The notes: generated by a model from the letters alone, not told the origin. A stretch of 64,000 nucleotides of DNA from Paradesertivirga superstes (GCF_037622515.1 NZ_JBBJCN010000002.1:124001-188000); one strand, 5' to 3'. Positions 27,172 to 35,932 are shown, counted from the first letter of the stretch. Numbers and translations: made by a program.

Positions 27172-28119
27172 TTATTTTTTTCTTCTAAATGTCCTGACAA
27201 CACTTTTTATATCCGTCTCAGCTTTTTCACTTTTCGCTAAATATGTCCCTACAAACAGGTAGTAGCCCCCATCATTGTCAAACAATATCACTTGACACAT
27301 CTCTTCATTGTCTTTGTCATTATTTTTTGCGTAAAGCTCAAATCCTTTCAGGTCGTCCAATTCAATTTCGTTGATTCCTTTGACCGGAATTACAGAGTAA
27401 TCGTCAGGGTATTTTTTTAGTCTCGAAATACAGAACAACTTTTTGTTTTCAATCTCGACTTTAGCAAATGACTTGTCAGTCACTAATGTTGCTTTGTCGA
27501 TACTTTCAGTTGGTGTTTTAAGATCTCGATTAAATAGCATTCCATTTCCAACTACAGCCTTAAATTTTAATGAACCAGCACTTTCATCTAGCGAATAATT
27601 CAATGCGTCTCTAGGGTCGCTCTGCAATTCAGAGTCGACAATGGTCGTTAAAATACTTTTTTTGATTTCTTCTCCTAATCTTAAAGAATCGTTCAAGTAA
27701 ACACCATTTATGAGCGTAGTTGATTTATCATTACCATAGATTAAAATTTGCTTTGAGAATATTTTGCCGTTCGCTGGTTGGCTTAATTCAATGAGTAGTC
27801 CATTGAAATCGGCTACCTTAATTTCCCTCTTGGCTTTTAATTCCATACCCTTGGTTTTGAGCATGTCGAAATTGAACCCTTTTGTAACTTCTGAATAAGG
27901 TCCAGGAATTTCCATCGTCATTATCATCGAAGTTGGGTCAAATGGATTTTGAAAACCTTTGAAATTATTTGAAATCTCAAATGCTGCAGGTGGAACTATG
28001 AAAATATTTGTTCCTTTAATTTGAATGTGATTCTTGGATTTCGCTTTTGGTAATTCTTGCCCTAATCCAAAGATTGAAATTGATAATAGTAGAGCTGTAA
28101 AAGTAATTTTTCTTCTCAT
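27172..28119 (-). CDS. Exported hypothetical protein of a cassette
   Basis: About 315 aa from the MRRKITFTALLLSISIFG start, which begins a signal peptide; longer in-frame starts (28137, 28149) run into attC-like site E. The mature part is beta-rich (NHIQIKGTNIFIVPPAAFEI, then DFNGLLIELSQPANGK). No family is certain. The cassette is compact: gene start ~25 bp after one attC-like site and stop 4 bp before the next. Confidence 0.65.
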   Translation of the reverse strand: MRRKITFTALLLSISIFGLGQELPKAKSKNHIQIKGTNIFIVPPAAFEISNNFKGFQNPFDPTSMIMTMEIPGPYSEVTKGFNFDMLKTKGMELKAKREIKVADFNGLLIELSQPANGKIFSKQILIYGNDKSTTLINGVYLNDSLRLGEEIKKSILTTIVDSELQSDPRDALNYSLDESAGSLKFKAVVGNGMLFNRDLKTPTESIDKATLVTDKSFAKVEIENKKLFCISRLKKYPDDYSVIPVKGINEIELDDLKGFELYAKNNDKDNEEMCQVILFDNDGGYYLFVGTYLAKSEKAETDIKSVVRTFRRKK

Positions 28120-28141
28120 AGGTTGTTTCTCAATCATAATT

Positions 28142-28275
28142 GCACACAACGGTTAGGCTTGTTGCTGTTGCGGCATTAATAGCACGTCACTTTCAAGCCA
28201 GCACTAATGTAGTAGAAAGCACCGAAATAACATACACCACCGAAACCAGCAATAGCAACAGAGCCTTTGTTATGC
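28142..28275 (-). other. attC-like site E
   Basis: A 134-bp inverted repeat with the most integron-like ends in the window: on the minus strand it begins GCATAAC and ends GCCTAACCGTTGTGTGC. Arms GGCTTGTTGCTGTTGC and AGCAATAGCAACAGAGCC pair with one or two bulges. The centre is shared with sites A, B and I. Confidence 0.72.
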
Positions 28276-28305
28276 ACAGGCAATCTTTATTCAACTTCAT
28301 ATTTC

Positions 28306-28803
28306 TTAAAAACTATTGTCAATCAGAAGTCCCCAATTATTCTTAAGAAACCTATTAGTTACTTTGTCAGAGGAGTAACTACCTGTATCTGGGTCGCAAA
28401 TAGAATAAACGTAGTCTACCGTTGGACGGTGTGAGCTCTTGAAGTAAGAAAAATAGATTTTATCGAAATAGAAGTTTTTATAACATGAAGAAGCCTCATT
28501 CTCAAGGTGAATATCAGAAATATTCAAATCCTCCATTTGTGTCACAAGGCTCGGGTCGATAATTTCTATTTTTAAAGTCTTCTCCGCCTTATTTGGATTG
28601 ATAAATATTAACCTCACTTTGCCTCGTGAGGCACTATTTGAAGCGTACTTCTCTAATAGATAGTTCTTAATCTCCGCAAAACCTTGTTCCTTTTCGTGAA
28701 AATGACGGGTGTAATATTGTTCATTTTTAGGAGAAACTGTCTTGTAGATAAATACAGATACAACAATTAAAATTCCTAAGGCAATTAAGATTTTAACTTT
28801 CAT
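28306..28803 (-). CDS. Membrane-anchored hypothetical protein of a cassette
   Basis: A 165-aa protein with one N-terminal helix (KILIALGILIVVSVFIY) and a soluble domain outside the cytoplasm. It contains two Cys (SSCYKNF, SICDPDTG) that could form a disulfide. No family recognised. A GTTATGCAC cassette start lies ~50 bp upstream, next to repeat R copy 4. Confidence 0.6.
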   Translation of the reverse strand: MKVKILIALGILIVVSVFIYKTVSPKNEQYYTRHFHEKEQGFAEIKNYLLEKYASNSASRGKVRLIFINPNKAEKTLKIEIIDPSLVTQMEDLNISDIHLENEASSCYKNFYFDKIYFSYFKSSHRPTVDYVYSICDPDTGSYSSDKVTNRFLKNNWGLLIDNSF

Positions 28804-28853
28804 TCAAAAGTCGTCTTTAGTCGAGTAGTTCGGTTTCTTTTGCTTGTGCATAA

Positions 28854-29049
28854 CTAGTATATATGTGCCATAAAACTTCCGTAATACACCCATTTTCGGA
28901 GAGATAACGGTAACTGATTAGCACATTATTCACGAATATAAAAATTTCATATCAAAAGATCTGACTTGTAAGCTGTCCTAGTGGCGGCTAACTAAGTCAT
29001 CGTTGAAAAGCAAATTAAAAATGAACTGGATTCCATCGTTTTTTGAGAC
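28854..29049. repeat. 195-bp noncoding repeat R, copy 4
   Basis: Full-length copy, ending in the 15-bp motif at 29035-29049. It is ~50 bp 5' of the gene at 28306-28803. Confidence 0.8.
29035..29049 (-). repeat. 15-bp boundary motif, copy 7
   Basis: Exact copy at the end of repeat R copy 4. To the right begins the plus-strand two-component unit. Confidence 0.75.
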
Positions 29050-29063
29050 AATTTCTATTAATT

Positions 29064-29129
29064 ACTAGTTTGGAGGATTTTAACGCCGCTAGCTTTATAG
29101 TTGGAAAACTCATTACACTCCAAACTAGT
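29064..29129. repeat. Perfect 12-bp inverted repeat, 42-bp spacer
   Basis: ACTAGTTTGGAG (29064-29075) and CTCCAAACTAGT (29118-29129) are exact reverse complements. It lies between the 15-bp motif and the two-component genes, ~250 bp before the kinase start. It could be an operator, a transposon-derived end or a diverged attC-like fold; the sequence alone does not decide. Confidence 0.7.
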
Positions 29130-29379
29130 CATTTTTAAACTTATTATTTAGTCGATTTTAAAGATTGGATTAGAATGAAGGGTGAACCTCATTTAGAGTG
29201 CCAAGTACATTGCCGCGAGTCGGAATGACTATATTTTTCCGGCATATACACACTATTTGGGCATTATTCAAATACTGCATAAAACCATACATATACTATT
29301 TCAAACACTGCCTTTCCCGTTTTATGGTTTTAGTTTGGCTATTATTGTTTCAAGTTTGATGAAAGTTAAACTTAACATT

Positions 29380-30981
29380 ATGAAAAAGATAATCTTCACC
29401 TTTCTCAGCTTCATTATTGCGCTATCTACAGTAAATGCCCAAAAAGGGATCAACTTTTCTAGCACGACTTACCCTGCCGGAGGAAAATTACTTATGCGAG
29501 TAGATAGTGCAGCCAAAAACGTTTATTATGACAACGTATTCCCCAATCAACCTAATACCTCTTTTAATTATTTACCAGACGCAAACTATGTAAGTATCCA
29601 GATTTATTTTAGAAAGAATATTAGGGTTCAGCACTACCGATATACCATTTTTGAGGATAATAAACCCATAGTGGTCAATAAGTCGATCAATATGGCACAA
29701 CTGAAAGATGCTCACGCGGGGGACGAAGAAGTTTTCAGCTCTACAACACTAGGTATTTTCCCTATAAAGGGTAAAATTATTACAACACTTGTTTATAGCA
29801 TCGAAAAACCCAATGATATTTATAAATCTATTTTTTATGGACAACCTATTCCGAGAGCGAAAATCGAAGTTTTAGCAAAGCGTTTCGCTACTAACAAAGG
29901 CGTTGACTACAGGCACATAGTCAACCCAAAAGAAAGGACAAAACTTAGTTTCACTAAAAAAGACGACGAACTAACAATTGTAAAAGTCAGATCAGAAATA
30001 GACTATGTCTACTACCTTTCAATAAAAGACAAACAATCCAATAAAACAGTCTTCGAATCAACCGCCTGGCAATATGGCGGCTTCCTTGATGAAGCACGTA
30101 AGTTTTCACCTTACATAAAAATCAACAAAAATATTTTTAAAAAATCGGGTGATTATGAAATTATTATTCAGCCATCTTTTACAGGGCATACTCCGCCAAA
30201 AGAATTAGAAAAATATACCGCTAGATATACTCTTTCTATAACCTTAGATGAAGAAAACTATTCCAAAAAAGAACTTTTAATATATTCGCTTATTGTCGCA
30301 TTTTCTATAGGATTACTCGCTCTTGTTGTCCTTTACTTCACCAAAAAAAGAAATAAAAAAAAGCTGGAAGAAAATGAACAGCAAAAGAACATTGCAAAGC
30401 TCCAGCTTAACTCAATCCGTTCCCAGCTAAATCCTCATTTTCTGTTTAATGCACTTTCGGGCATTCAAAATTTGATGAACAAGAACGAAATAGATAATGC
30501 CAATAAATACCTCTCTAAATTTGCCCGGTTAACCCGTAACGTGCTTGATGATAAAGAACTGATTAGTTTATCACAAGAAAGAAATTTACTCGACGATTAC
30601 CTGCAAATGGAGCAATTGCGGTTCGGTTTTAAGTACGAAATTAACCACTCCGAAAACTTAGACTTAGATAACATCGAGATACCAAGTATGCTGCTACAGC
30701 CGTTCGTAGAAAATGCGGTGAAGCACGGCATATCGCAAAAAACTAGCGACAGCAAAATTATTATCACATTTATTAAGCAAGGAAATGATTTGGTATTAAC
30801 CGTTACCGATAATGGAAATGGCTTTGACACAAGAAAAAAGAGCAATGGTTTAGGTCTGCAATTAAGTGAAAGTAGAATAGCACTATTAAATAGTATCTAT
30901 AAAGATAATCGCTTTACTTTAGCCATAGATTCAACCACTAGCGGGACAAAAATAAACTTAACATTTACCGATTGGCTATAA
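29380..30981 (+). CDS. LytS-type sensor histidine kinase (HisKA_7TM-less, PF06580 class)
   Basis: I start at 29380 (MKKIIFTFLSFIIALSTVNAQ, signal peptide) rather than 29257. The ~300-residue extracytoplasmic part is beta-rich and unfamiliar. One membrane helix follows (LIYSLIVAFSIGLLALVVLYF, residues ~305-325). The kinase core is of the LytS group, with the phospho-accepting His near 354 in LNPHFLFNAL, then QPFVENAVKHG (N box) and DNGNGFD plus GLGLQLSESR of the ATPase. It ends 4 bp before a LytTR response regulator, so the two form a pair. Signal unknown. Confidence 0.87.
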   Translation: MKKIIFTFLSFIIALSTVNAQKGINFSSTTYPAGGKLLMRVDSAAKNVYYDNVFPNQPNTSFNYLPDANYVSIQIYFRKNIRVQHYRYTIFEDNKPIVVNKSINMAQLKDAHAGDEEVFSSTTLGIFPIKGKIITTLVYSIEKPNDIYKSIFYGQPIPRAKIEVLAKRFATNKGVDYRHIVNPKERTKLSFTKKDDELTIVKVRSEIDYVYYLSIKDKQSNKTVFESTAWQYGGFLDEARKFSPYIKINKNIFKKSGDYEIIIQPSFTGHTPPKELEKYTARYTLSITLDEENYSKKELLIYSLIVAFSIGLLALVVLYFTKKRNKKKLEENEQQKNIAKLQLNSIRSQLNPHFLFNALSGIQNLMNKNEIDNANKYLSKFARLTRNVLDDKELISLSQERNLLDDYLQMEQLRFGFKYEINHSENLDLDNIEIPSMLLQPFVENAVKHGISQKTSDSKIIITFIKQGNDLVLTVTDNGNGFDTRKKSNGLGLQLSESRIALLNSIYKDNRFTLAIDSTTSGTKINLTFTDWL

Positions 30982-30985
30982 TATA

Positions 30986-31732
30986 ATGAAGGCAATTTTA
31001 ATAGATGATGAAATTTCTAACTTAGAAAACCTGCGGACTTTGCTAGGAAAGCATTGTCCGCAGGTAACTATAATGGCAACGGCGCAAAATGTAAGTGATG
31101 CGGTTGATGCTATAGAAAAGTATTTGCCTGATTTAGTGTTTCTGGACATTCAAATGGGCGAGCACACAGGTTTTGATGTACTAAAAACTCTTCCAAGGCG
31201 TAATTTCGAGGTTATTTTTGTTACCGCTTACGACCAATATGGGATCCAGGCTGTAAAATTTGCCGCCTTAGATTATCTTTTAAAACCCCTTGATATTGAA
31301 GAATTGATAAATGCGGTAAATGAAGCCGAACACAAACTGGCAAAACGAATACAAACATCACAGCTCGACTTTTTACTGCAACAAATAAAAAAGCCCGAAA
31401 CGAATGTTAGCAAAATTGCACTCCAGATGCAAAGCGAAATTAGGTATGTGGCTTTATCAGAAATTATCCGTTGCGAAGCCGATAATACTTATACCTACTT
31501 CTTCCTGGCTAATAAGGAAAAAATATTAGTTTCTAAATCGCTTAAAGAATATGCAGATTTACTGCGCCCTAACGGATTTTTAAGAACTCACCAAAGCCAT
31601 TTAGTAAACCCAAAGTTTGTAAAAAGCTGGCTTAAAGAAGACGGTGGCATTCTGCTGTTGAGTTCTGGTGAAAAGATACCCATTTCTAAGCCCAACAAGG
31701 ATACTGTAAGACAAGCCTTGCAACAGCTCTAG
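30986..31732 (+). CDS. LytTR-family response regulator
   Basis: A 248-aa regulator. Receiver domain residues 1-~120 with acidic DDE near the start, phospho-acceptor Asp ~54 in VFLDIQMG, and the Lys of LLKPLD near 104. The LytTR DNA-binding domain runs from ~145 (EIRYVALSEIIRCEADNTYT, then FLRTHQSHLVNPKFV). It starts 4 bp after its kinase. Targets are not evident. Confidence 0.9.
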   Translation: MKAILIDDEISNLENLRTLLGKHCPQVTIMATAQNVSDAVDAIEKYLPDLVFLDIQMGEHTGFDVLKTLPRRNFEVIFVTAYDQYGIQAVKFAALDYLLKPLDIEELINAVNEAEHKLAKRIQTSQLDFLLQQIKKPETNVSKIALQMQSEIRYVALSEIIRCEADNTYTYFFLANKEKILVSKSLKEYADLLRPNGFLRTHQSHLVNPKFVKSWLKEDGGILLLSSGEKIPISKPNKDTVRQALQQL

Positions 31733-31953
31733 TAATAATAAGTCTTTATTTAGCTTCTTTTTTAACATCTATAAACATGCTTATTTCACCGAGAAGCGGA
31801 CCTGAAATCATGGGTACATCTTAACATATTAGAAATAATTTACTGCTGCTTCTCATTTTAAGAGAAAATACTATCGTTTTTTGAGACAGGGACCCCTACC
31901 CCCATATATCCGTGGCGTGACAGGCGCATCCACCATTACATACGGTGAGTCTT
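31733..31953. other. Downstream region of the two-component pair
   Basis: No gene seen. It contains the 15-bp motif copy at 31873-31887, then a unique stretch rich in C before the fragment at 31954. Confidence 0.4.
31873..31887 (-). repeat. 15-bp boundary motif, copy 8
   Basis: Exact copy, ~140 bp beyond the end of the two-component pair; together with copy 7 it brackets that unit. Confidence 0.75.
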
Positions 31954-32109
31954 CTACTCAATTGAATTCTTGCCTATATAGCATTCCTTCAGTTGGCGCA
32001 CCAATCTCTGCTTATCATACCAGATCTCATATTTCTTAGGTACCAATGCATTTATTAGTTCGGTAACTTTATCAATTTCAGGACGATAATAATTGCTCAA
32101 TTGTACGTG
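31954..32109 (-). pseudogene. C-terminal fragment of an unknown protein
   Basis: About 50 open codons on the minus strand (YYRPEIDKVTELINALVPKK, then YEIWYDKQRLVRQLKECYIG) end at a TAG. The composition is that of a real helical protein, but no start or N-terminal part is present. It lies directly downstream of the gene at 32155-32706. Family not recognised. Confidence 0.4.
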
Positions 32110-32113
32110 CCTT

Positions 32114-32163
32114 ACCTGTTAATGCTCGCTTACTTAGTACCTGTTAATGCTCGCTTACTTAGT
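32114..32163. repeat. 25-bp tandem duplication
   Basis: acctgttaatgctcgcttac plus ttagt occurs twice head to tail. The second copy contains the stop codon of the gene at 32155-32706, so the duplication may have arisen at the gene end. Confidence 0.85.
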
Positions 32164-32706
32164 CATTATCTGCATTACACCATATTCTCCTATTTTTCCC
32201 AAAAGTTGTGTTCCCTGGTATGAGTTGAGAGGTCTGATTGCTTTGATGTTTTCGATTTTTAGTGACGTTAATTTGTTTAATTTTTCCAGGTCTGTAAGAA
32301 GCAATTCGTCATTAAGATAAAATACGGCCAGAGGATGCTCTTTAATCCAGTACTCCGTCTTTTCTTTAATATATTTCAAACTAGCATTGACTTCATCCTT
32401 TGTAGTTATTTCGATGACTCCATTAAACTTAGTTTCCTTATTATTATCAAGTACAGTATTTTGACTTCTTTTGACTGAATTGATAGTGTTACGGTCCAAC
32501 TCCTTTAAAGAAGTAACATTAAAAAGCGTGATACCATCGTATATGATTATCGGATTTAATCCCTCGGGAATCCGAAGAATAGAATAGCTAACAGTGCCAG
32601 ATCTGTTTTTGTTGGCAGGATGAGTGAGGTCAGAAGGCTGGGCAAAGCAATTTACCGCAATTAGAAAGGGCGTAACAAAAATCAGTTCTTTAATAGCAAA
32701 TTTCAT
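32155..32706 (-). CDS. Exported hypothetical protein with two TonB-plug-like motifs
   Basis: A 183-aa protein with signal peptide (MKFAIKELIFVTPFLIAVNCFAQ). Two segments, FNGVIEITTKDEV and IGEYGVMQIMTK, each preceded by an I(N/K)(S/A)(V/I)-type strand, resemble the end of the TonB-dependent receptor plug (GANGVI.ITTK). It is far too short for a receptor. Such stand-alone plug-like proteins exist in Bacteroidota, function unknown. A GTTAGCC cassette-like start lies ~25 bp upstream. Confidence 0.55.
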   Translation of the reverse strand: MKFAIKELIFVTPFLIAVNCFAQPSDLTHPANKNRSGTVSYSILRIPEGLNPIIIYDGITLFNVTSLKELDRNTINSVKRSQNTVLDNNKETKFNGVIEITTKDEVNASLKYIKEKTEYWIKEHPLAVFYLNDELLLTDLEKLNKLTSLKIENIKAIRPLNSYQGTQLLGKIGEYGVMQIMTK

Positions 32707-32728
32707 TTGGTAGGGTTATTTGCCTTTC

Positions 32729-32742
32729 GGCTAACGTTAGGC
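32729..32742. other. attC-type junction sequence (GGCTAACGTTAGGC)
   Basis: A palindrome combining both attC end sequences: on the minus strand GCCTAAC followed by GTTAGCC. It sits ~25 bp upstream of the gene at 32155-32706 and could be the remnant of a site whose long arms have been lost. Confidence 0.35.
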
Positions 32743-33028
32743 GTTTATATGGTGCCATAGATATCTGTAGACACAGTTCTAAAGTAATTAATAATTTCGG
32801 AAATTGACTTGTTCTATCATTTTTGGAACTTCCTTTTAAGCTTTATTGCTATTTCAGGATAAATAGCACACTTCCATACCAGCCTGAAATTGGAAGTATT
32901 TTTCTATATGATAATGCTTTTAATTATTGTGAGAGAATATTCTAACTTATTCTAAATATGACGTTTAAAAAAAGACTTACCTTGCTACTAGGATTATATC
33001 ACACAATAAGCATTTTAAAAACTCAATT
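32743..33028. other. Intergenic stretch before the TlpA-like gene
   Basis: No gene or long inverted repeat seen. It separates two divergent genes and should hold both promoters. Confidence 0.35.
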
Positions 33029-34312
33029 ATGAAAAGATTCCTTTTTACATTCATCGGACTTATAATATTTCATAATGGATTCTGCCAGGTGAATGGCGGC
33101 AAAACTGACAACGAATTACTCATTTCGCGTTTCTACAACACTGACAGCCTCAAGGAGAAACAAAGTATCTTTGATCAAATTGAGAAAACGTTTCCAGAAA
33201 CTTTAGTTAAAAACAATAAACCTAATTATGATGAACTTAGGAGAATTTTAGCATTAAATTATCTTGTCGAGGGAAACACCCTTAAATATAATTTCTATAT
33301 TGATTTAATTAAAGACAAGGTTTCATTATCGAAAATTTTAAATAATGTAGCAAGCCACTGGGTAGATGAATCCGAACTAATTAAGAATGCAGAACAAATC
33401 TCTGTGTTATCATTGAATCTCAATAATTATCTTCTTAAAAATGCAGCCAAATTTAAGCCAACAGCATTACCTTTAAACGAATGGCTAATTGAATTACAAC
33501 AACGACATATAAATTTTACTGATACCTATTCATTTATTTTATATAAACAAGGAAACGTCGAAAAAGCGGTAAGTCTTCTAAAACCGGTTTATCAAGAATT
33601 AAAGCAACCGACCGAACTGATATCAGAACACTATAGCTTAATGTTAACTGCTGCGGGGGAGTCCAAAAAAGCGATTGAAGTAATTGAGAGTGCCATTGAA
33701 AAAGGATTTAAGTCTCCTATAATGCTAGGCCAATTAAGAAAAAATTACATAGCAATCAATGGGTCGGCTATTGGCTATGAAAGGTATTATAGTAATCTTG
33801 AAATCGTAATAAAAAATAACACGCGTAACCAATTAATAAAAAATATGATCAGCGAACCTGCTCCTTTCTTTGCTCTCAAAGATACCGCCGGAAAAGTGGT
33901 GTCGTTGGATGATTTTAAAGGAAAGATACTCATCATCGATTTTTGGGCAAACTGGTGCGTGCCTTGTAAGGAATCCTTTCCCGGCATGGAAGTAGCAATC
34001 AATAAGTTCAAGAATAATGAAAATATAAAATTTCTATTTATTGACACTTGGGAAACCGAGAAGGACTCATTTAAAGCGGCAAAAAAATATATTTCAAGTA
34101 CTAAATATCCTTTCCATTATGTTTTCGATGAACGAATTCTAAATAGTAAGCAATATAAAACTGCGAATGCCTTTTACGTCAAAGGTATCCCAGAGAAATT
34201 TATCATAGACAAGAAAGGCTTTATAAGATTTAAAGACTCAGGATACGCTGGTTCGGCAAATCAACTCGTTGATGATATATCGACTATGATAGAATTAATA
34301 GAAAACAATTAA
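33029..34312 (+). CDS. TlpA-like thioredoxin-fold exported protein
   Basis: A 427-aa protein with signal peptide (MKRFLFTFIGLIIFHNGFCQ). Residues ~25-270 are helical and TPR-like (for example NVEKAVSLLKPVYQEL). A TlpA/AhpC-TSA domain follows (VVSLDDFKGKILIIDFWANW), with active site CVPC near residue 311 and cis-Pro segment VKGIPEKFIIDKKG. Likely a periplasmic thiol-disulfide oxidoreductase. Its end overlaps the minus-strand small gene by 4 bp. Confidence 0.8.
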   Translation: MKRFLFTFIGLIIFHNGFCQVNGGKTDNELLISRFYNTDSLKEKQSIFDQIEKTFPETLVKNNKPNYDELRRILALNYLVEGNTLKYNFYIDLIKDKVSLSKILNNVASHWVDESELIKNAEQISVLSLNLNNYLLKNAAKFKPTALPLNEWLIELQQRHINFTDTYSFILYKQGNVEKAVSLLKPVYQELKQPTELISEHYSLMLTAAGESKKAIEVIESAIEKGFKSPIMLGQLRKNYIAINGSAIGYERYYSNLEIVIKNNTRNQLIKNMISEPAPFFALKDTAGKVVSLDDFKGKILIIDFWANWCVPCKESFPGMEVAINKFKNNENIKFLFIDTWETEKDSFKAAKKYISSTKYPFHYVFDERILNSKQYKTANAFYVKGIPEKFIIDKKGFIRFKDSGYAGSANQLVDDISTMIELIENN

Positions 34313-34542
34313 GATATAGTAGAATAAGTCAGGAAGTCAACAAGCGAATATTTGAGTAACCATCGTTTTATAAGACAAGTCCTGGCCTCAATCTCGGGAT
34401 CTTCAAAGTCTGCGAATTTCTTTGATTTCAAATTGTCTTTTGCAAAAGCACCTGGCGACTTTTGTTGAATATATTCATGACCTTCAATAAGTCCATCAGT
34501 AATTTGTTTAATAGAGTCTGAAATGAAGTCTTTTAATTCCAT
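34309..34542 (-). CDS. Small protein of a repeated unit, copy 2
   Basis: 77 aa from MELKDFISDSIKQITDG. The first ~60 residues match the gene at 4133-4315 except for two changes (NLKSKK for NSKSQK). Past the repeat end the frame continues into unrelated sequence (WLLKYSLVDFLTYSTIS), which supports truncation at the repeat boundary. Function unknown. Confidence 0.45.
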   Translation of the reverse strand: MELKDFISDSIKQITDGLIEGHEYIQQKSPGAFAKDNLKSKKFADFEDPEIEARTCLIKRWLLKYSLVDFLTYSTIS

Positions 34543-34622
34543 GGTTTGCTCTCTCTTAAAATTATTTATAACTAGTGAATACAAACCGATCACTAGCTTA
34601 CAAAAGTATCGTTTTTTGAGAC
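34362..34622. repeat. 260-bp repeated unit, copy 2
   Basis: Same unit as 4135-4395, with the variant motif ATCGTTTTATAAGAC at the left end and the exact 15-bp motif at the right end. Confidence 0.8.
34608..34622 (-). repeat. 15-bp boundary motif, copy 9
   Basis: Exact copy, followed by TAACG, so the minus strand reads GTTAGTCTCAAAA at the junction, like attC-like site F. Confidence 0.75.
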
Positions 34623-34674
34623 TAACGTCGCCAGGATATAATTTACACCGGAAGTTAACTACGTCAATTCAACA

Positions 34675-35076
34675 TCACGCATACTTGGATGGCAGGGCTA
34701 TAAGGTATTGATTGATTTTGTTTCGGATATAAATAAAGAAGAACAGATGGATAGCAACAGATGTGGTCATAAGTATAATACCGGGCGTCGTGCTCACGAA
34801 ATAATATCCAGTTGCTACCCTTAGGATTTGGAAAATTATTTTTGCAGCAATGATGAGTAGTGATATGCGAATATAAATGGTGTTTTTTGATAAAAGAAGG
34901 AGTCCACAGGTGGCGTTTAAAATATCAAAAACAGTATGAAAGAAGGGTTCATTTGGCACTTCAAAAGCCTGGTGTTTTAAGTTGTAATATCGGAATATTA
35001 TGCCAGCACTAAAAAGTAGCATGATTCTGCCAATCATCAGAATCCCCTTTGGGAAAGTCGCCGTTGTAGGAGTCAT
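34675..35076 (-). CDS. Four-helix membrane protein of an array unit
   Basis: A 133-aa integral membrane protein with four helices (GILMIGRIMLLFSAGIIF, VFDILNATCGLLLL, ISLLIIAAKIIFQIL, GIILMTTSVAIHLFFFIYI). No family recognised. The 15-bp motif lies ~135 bp upstream of its start, and another copy lies beyond its stop. Confidence 0.6.
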   Translation of the reverse strand: MTPTTATFPKGILMIGRIMLLFSAGIIFRYYNLKHQAFEVPNEPFFHTVFDILNATCGLLLLSKNTIYIRISLLIIAAKIIFQILRVATGYYFVSTTPGIILMTTSVAIHLFFFIYIRNKINQYLIALPSKYA

Positions 35077-35211
35077 AGGTTATATAAATATTTGTTTTTA
35101 AATCTCAAGTGTGGCAACGACGGTCGTTTCTTGCGTCTTATAGTTACAGTTAACAAGTACCCTCTGCGCATATTTTCGGATTCAAAGCGGTTCACTCAAT
35201 CGAAGCATTCA

Positions 35212-35226
35212 ATCGTTTTTTGAGAC
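35212..35226 (-). repeat. 15-bp boundary motif, copy 10
   Basis: Exact copy. On its right follows 43-bp block copy 3, then the stop of the DUF2846 gene. Confidence 0.75.
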
Positions 35227-35270
35227 TAAAGTAACTGAATTAACGCTTACATATAATTTAAACAGTCCTG
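35227..35270. repeat. 43-bp block, copy 3
   Basis: Starts taaagtaactgaattaacgc. Like copy 2 it lies just downstream of a minus-strand gene, so it may play the role of a cassette end. Confidence 0.6.
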
Positions 35271-35284
35271 CTGACGAATTATAT

Positions 35285-35713
35285 TTACTCAGTGTATTTT
35301 ACTGTTGGTTGTTGCAATTTTGAAACGATTGCTCGACCTTCTTTTTCTTCAAGGAGTTCTAATGATGACCTAACGGAGAGGATTCCCTGCTTATATTTTT
35401 GCTTTATATAATACGTTTTGCACGCTTTTGCATTAACCGTAAACAAGTCGACATTTTCTGCAGAAGTTTTCAACGTATATTCGCCCTCTGTTACATCCCA
35501 ACAAAGGTAGCCTTTCGGTCCTGTTTTGCCTATAAACTTATCATTGGCATATACTTTCATTCTGAAAGCGGAACCCAAAATCGATGGTCTTAGTATATAC
35601 ATTCTGGCTGATCCTGAATGAAGCTCTTTTTCATGTTGAAATTTTACAATTTGTGAAGTTGACGCACAGCCGAACATTGTTAAGGAAAAAATAGCAAGTA
35701 AAATAATTTTCAT
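35285..35713 (-). CDS. DUF2846 lipoprotein
   Basis: 142 aa from MKIILLAIFSLTMFGCAS, where the lipobox MFGC supports this start over an upstream ATG at 35776. The DUF2846 domain covers most of the mature protein (RMYILRPSILGSAFRMKVYA, then DKFIGKTGPKGYLCWDV and AKACKTYYIKQKYKQG). The function of the family is not established; it is usually a periplasmic beta-sandwich lipoprotein. Confidence 0.75.
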   Translation of the reverse strand: MKIILLAIFSLTMFGCASTSQIVKFQHEKELHSGSARMYILRPSILGSAFRMKVYANDKFIGKTGPKGYLCWDVTEGEYTLKTSAENVDLFTVNAKACKTYYIKQKYKQGILSVRSSLELLEEKEGRAIVSKLQQPTVKYTE

Positions 35714-35863
35714 AAGTAGATAATTTATATTTAGCGGTAAGAAAAACGAAAACAAGTCTTCAAAATTTGAGATCAACGACTCCCTGTGTTACTTTAATAC
35801 CATTTGAAGATGGATCTGATGCTGTGAACTTTACTACTGTTTTCTTCTGCCATTGCACACAAA

Positions 35864-35932
35864 AGCGAATATACACTACTAATAGCGCATATATTTCATT
35901 TTTGTTAAGAGTAACTATCGTTTTTTGAGACT
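35864..35932. repeat. ~70-bp noncoding repeat, copy 1
   Basis: Begins agcgaatatacactactaat and runs through gcgcatatattt to gttaagagtaactatcg, ending in the 15-bp motif. The second copy is at 41323-41386. On the minus strand both lie 5' of a cassette gene. Confidence 0.7.
35917..35931 (-). repeat. 15-bp boundary motif, copy 11
   Basis: Exact copy. On its right, TGACGGTGAAGG resembles the end of an attC-like arm, as at copy 6. Confidence 0.75.
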
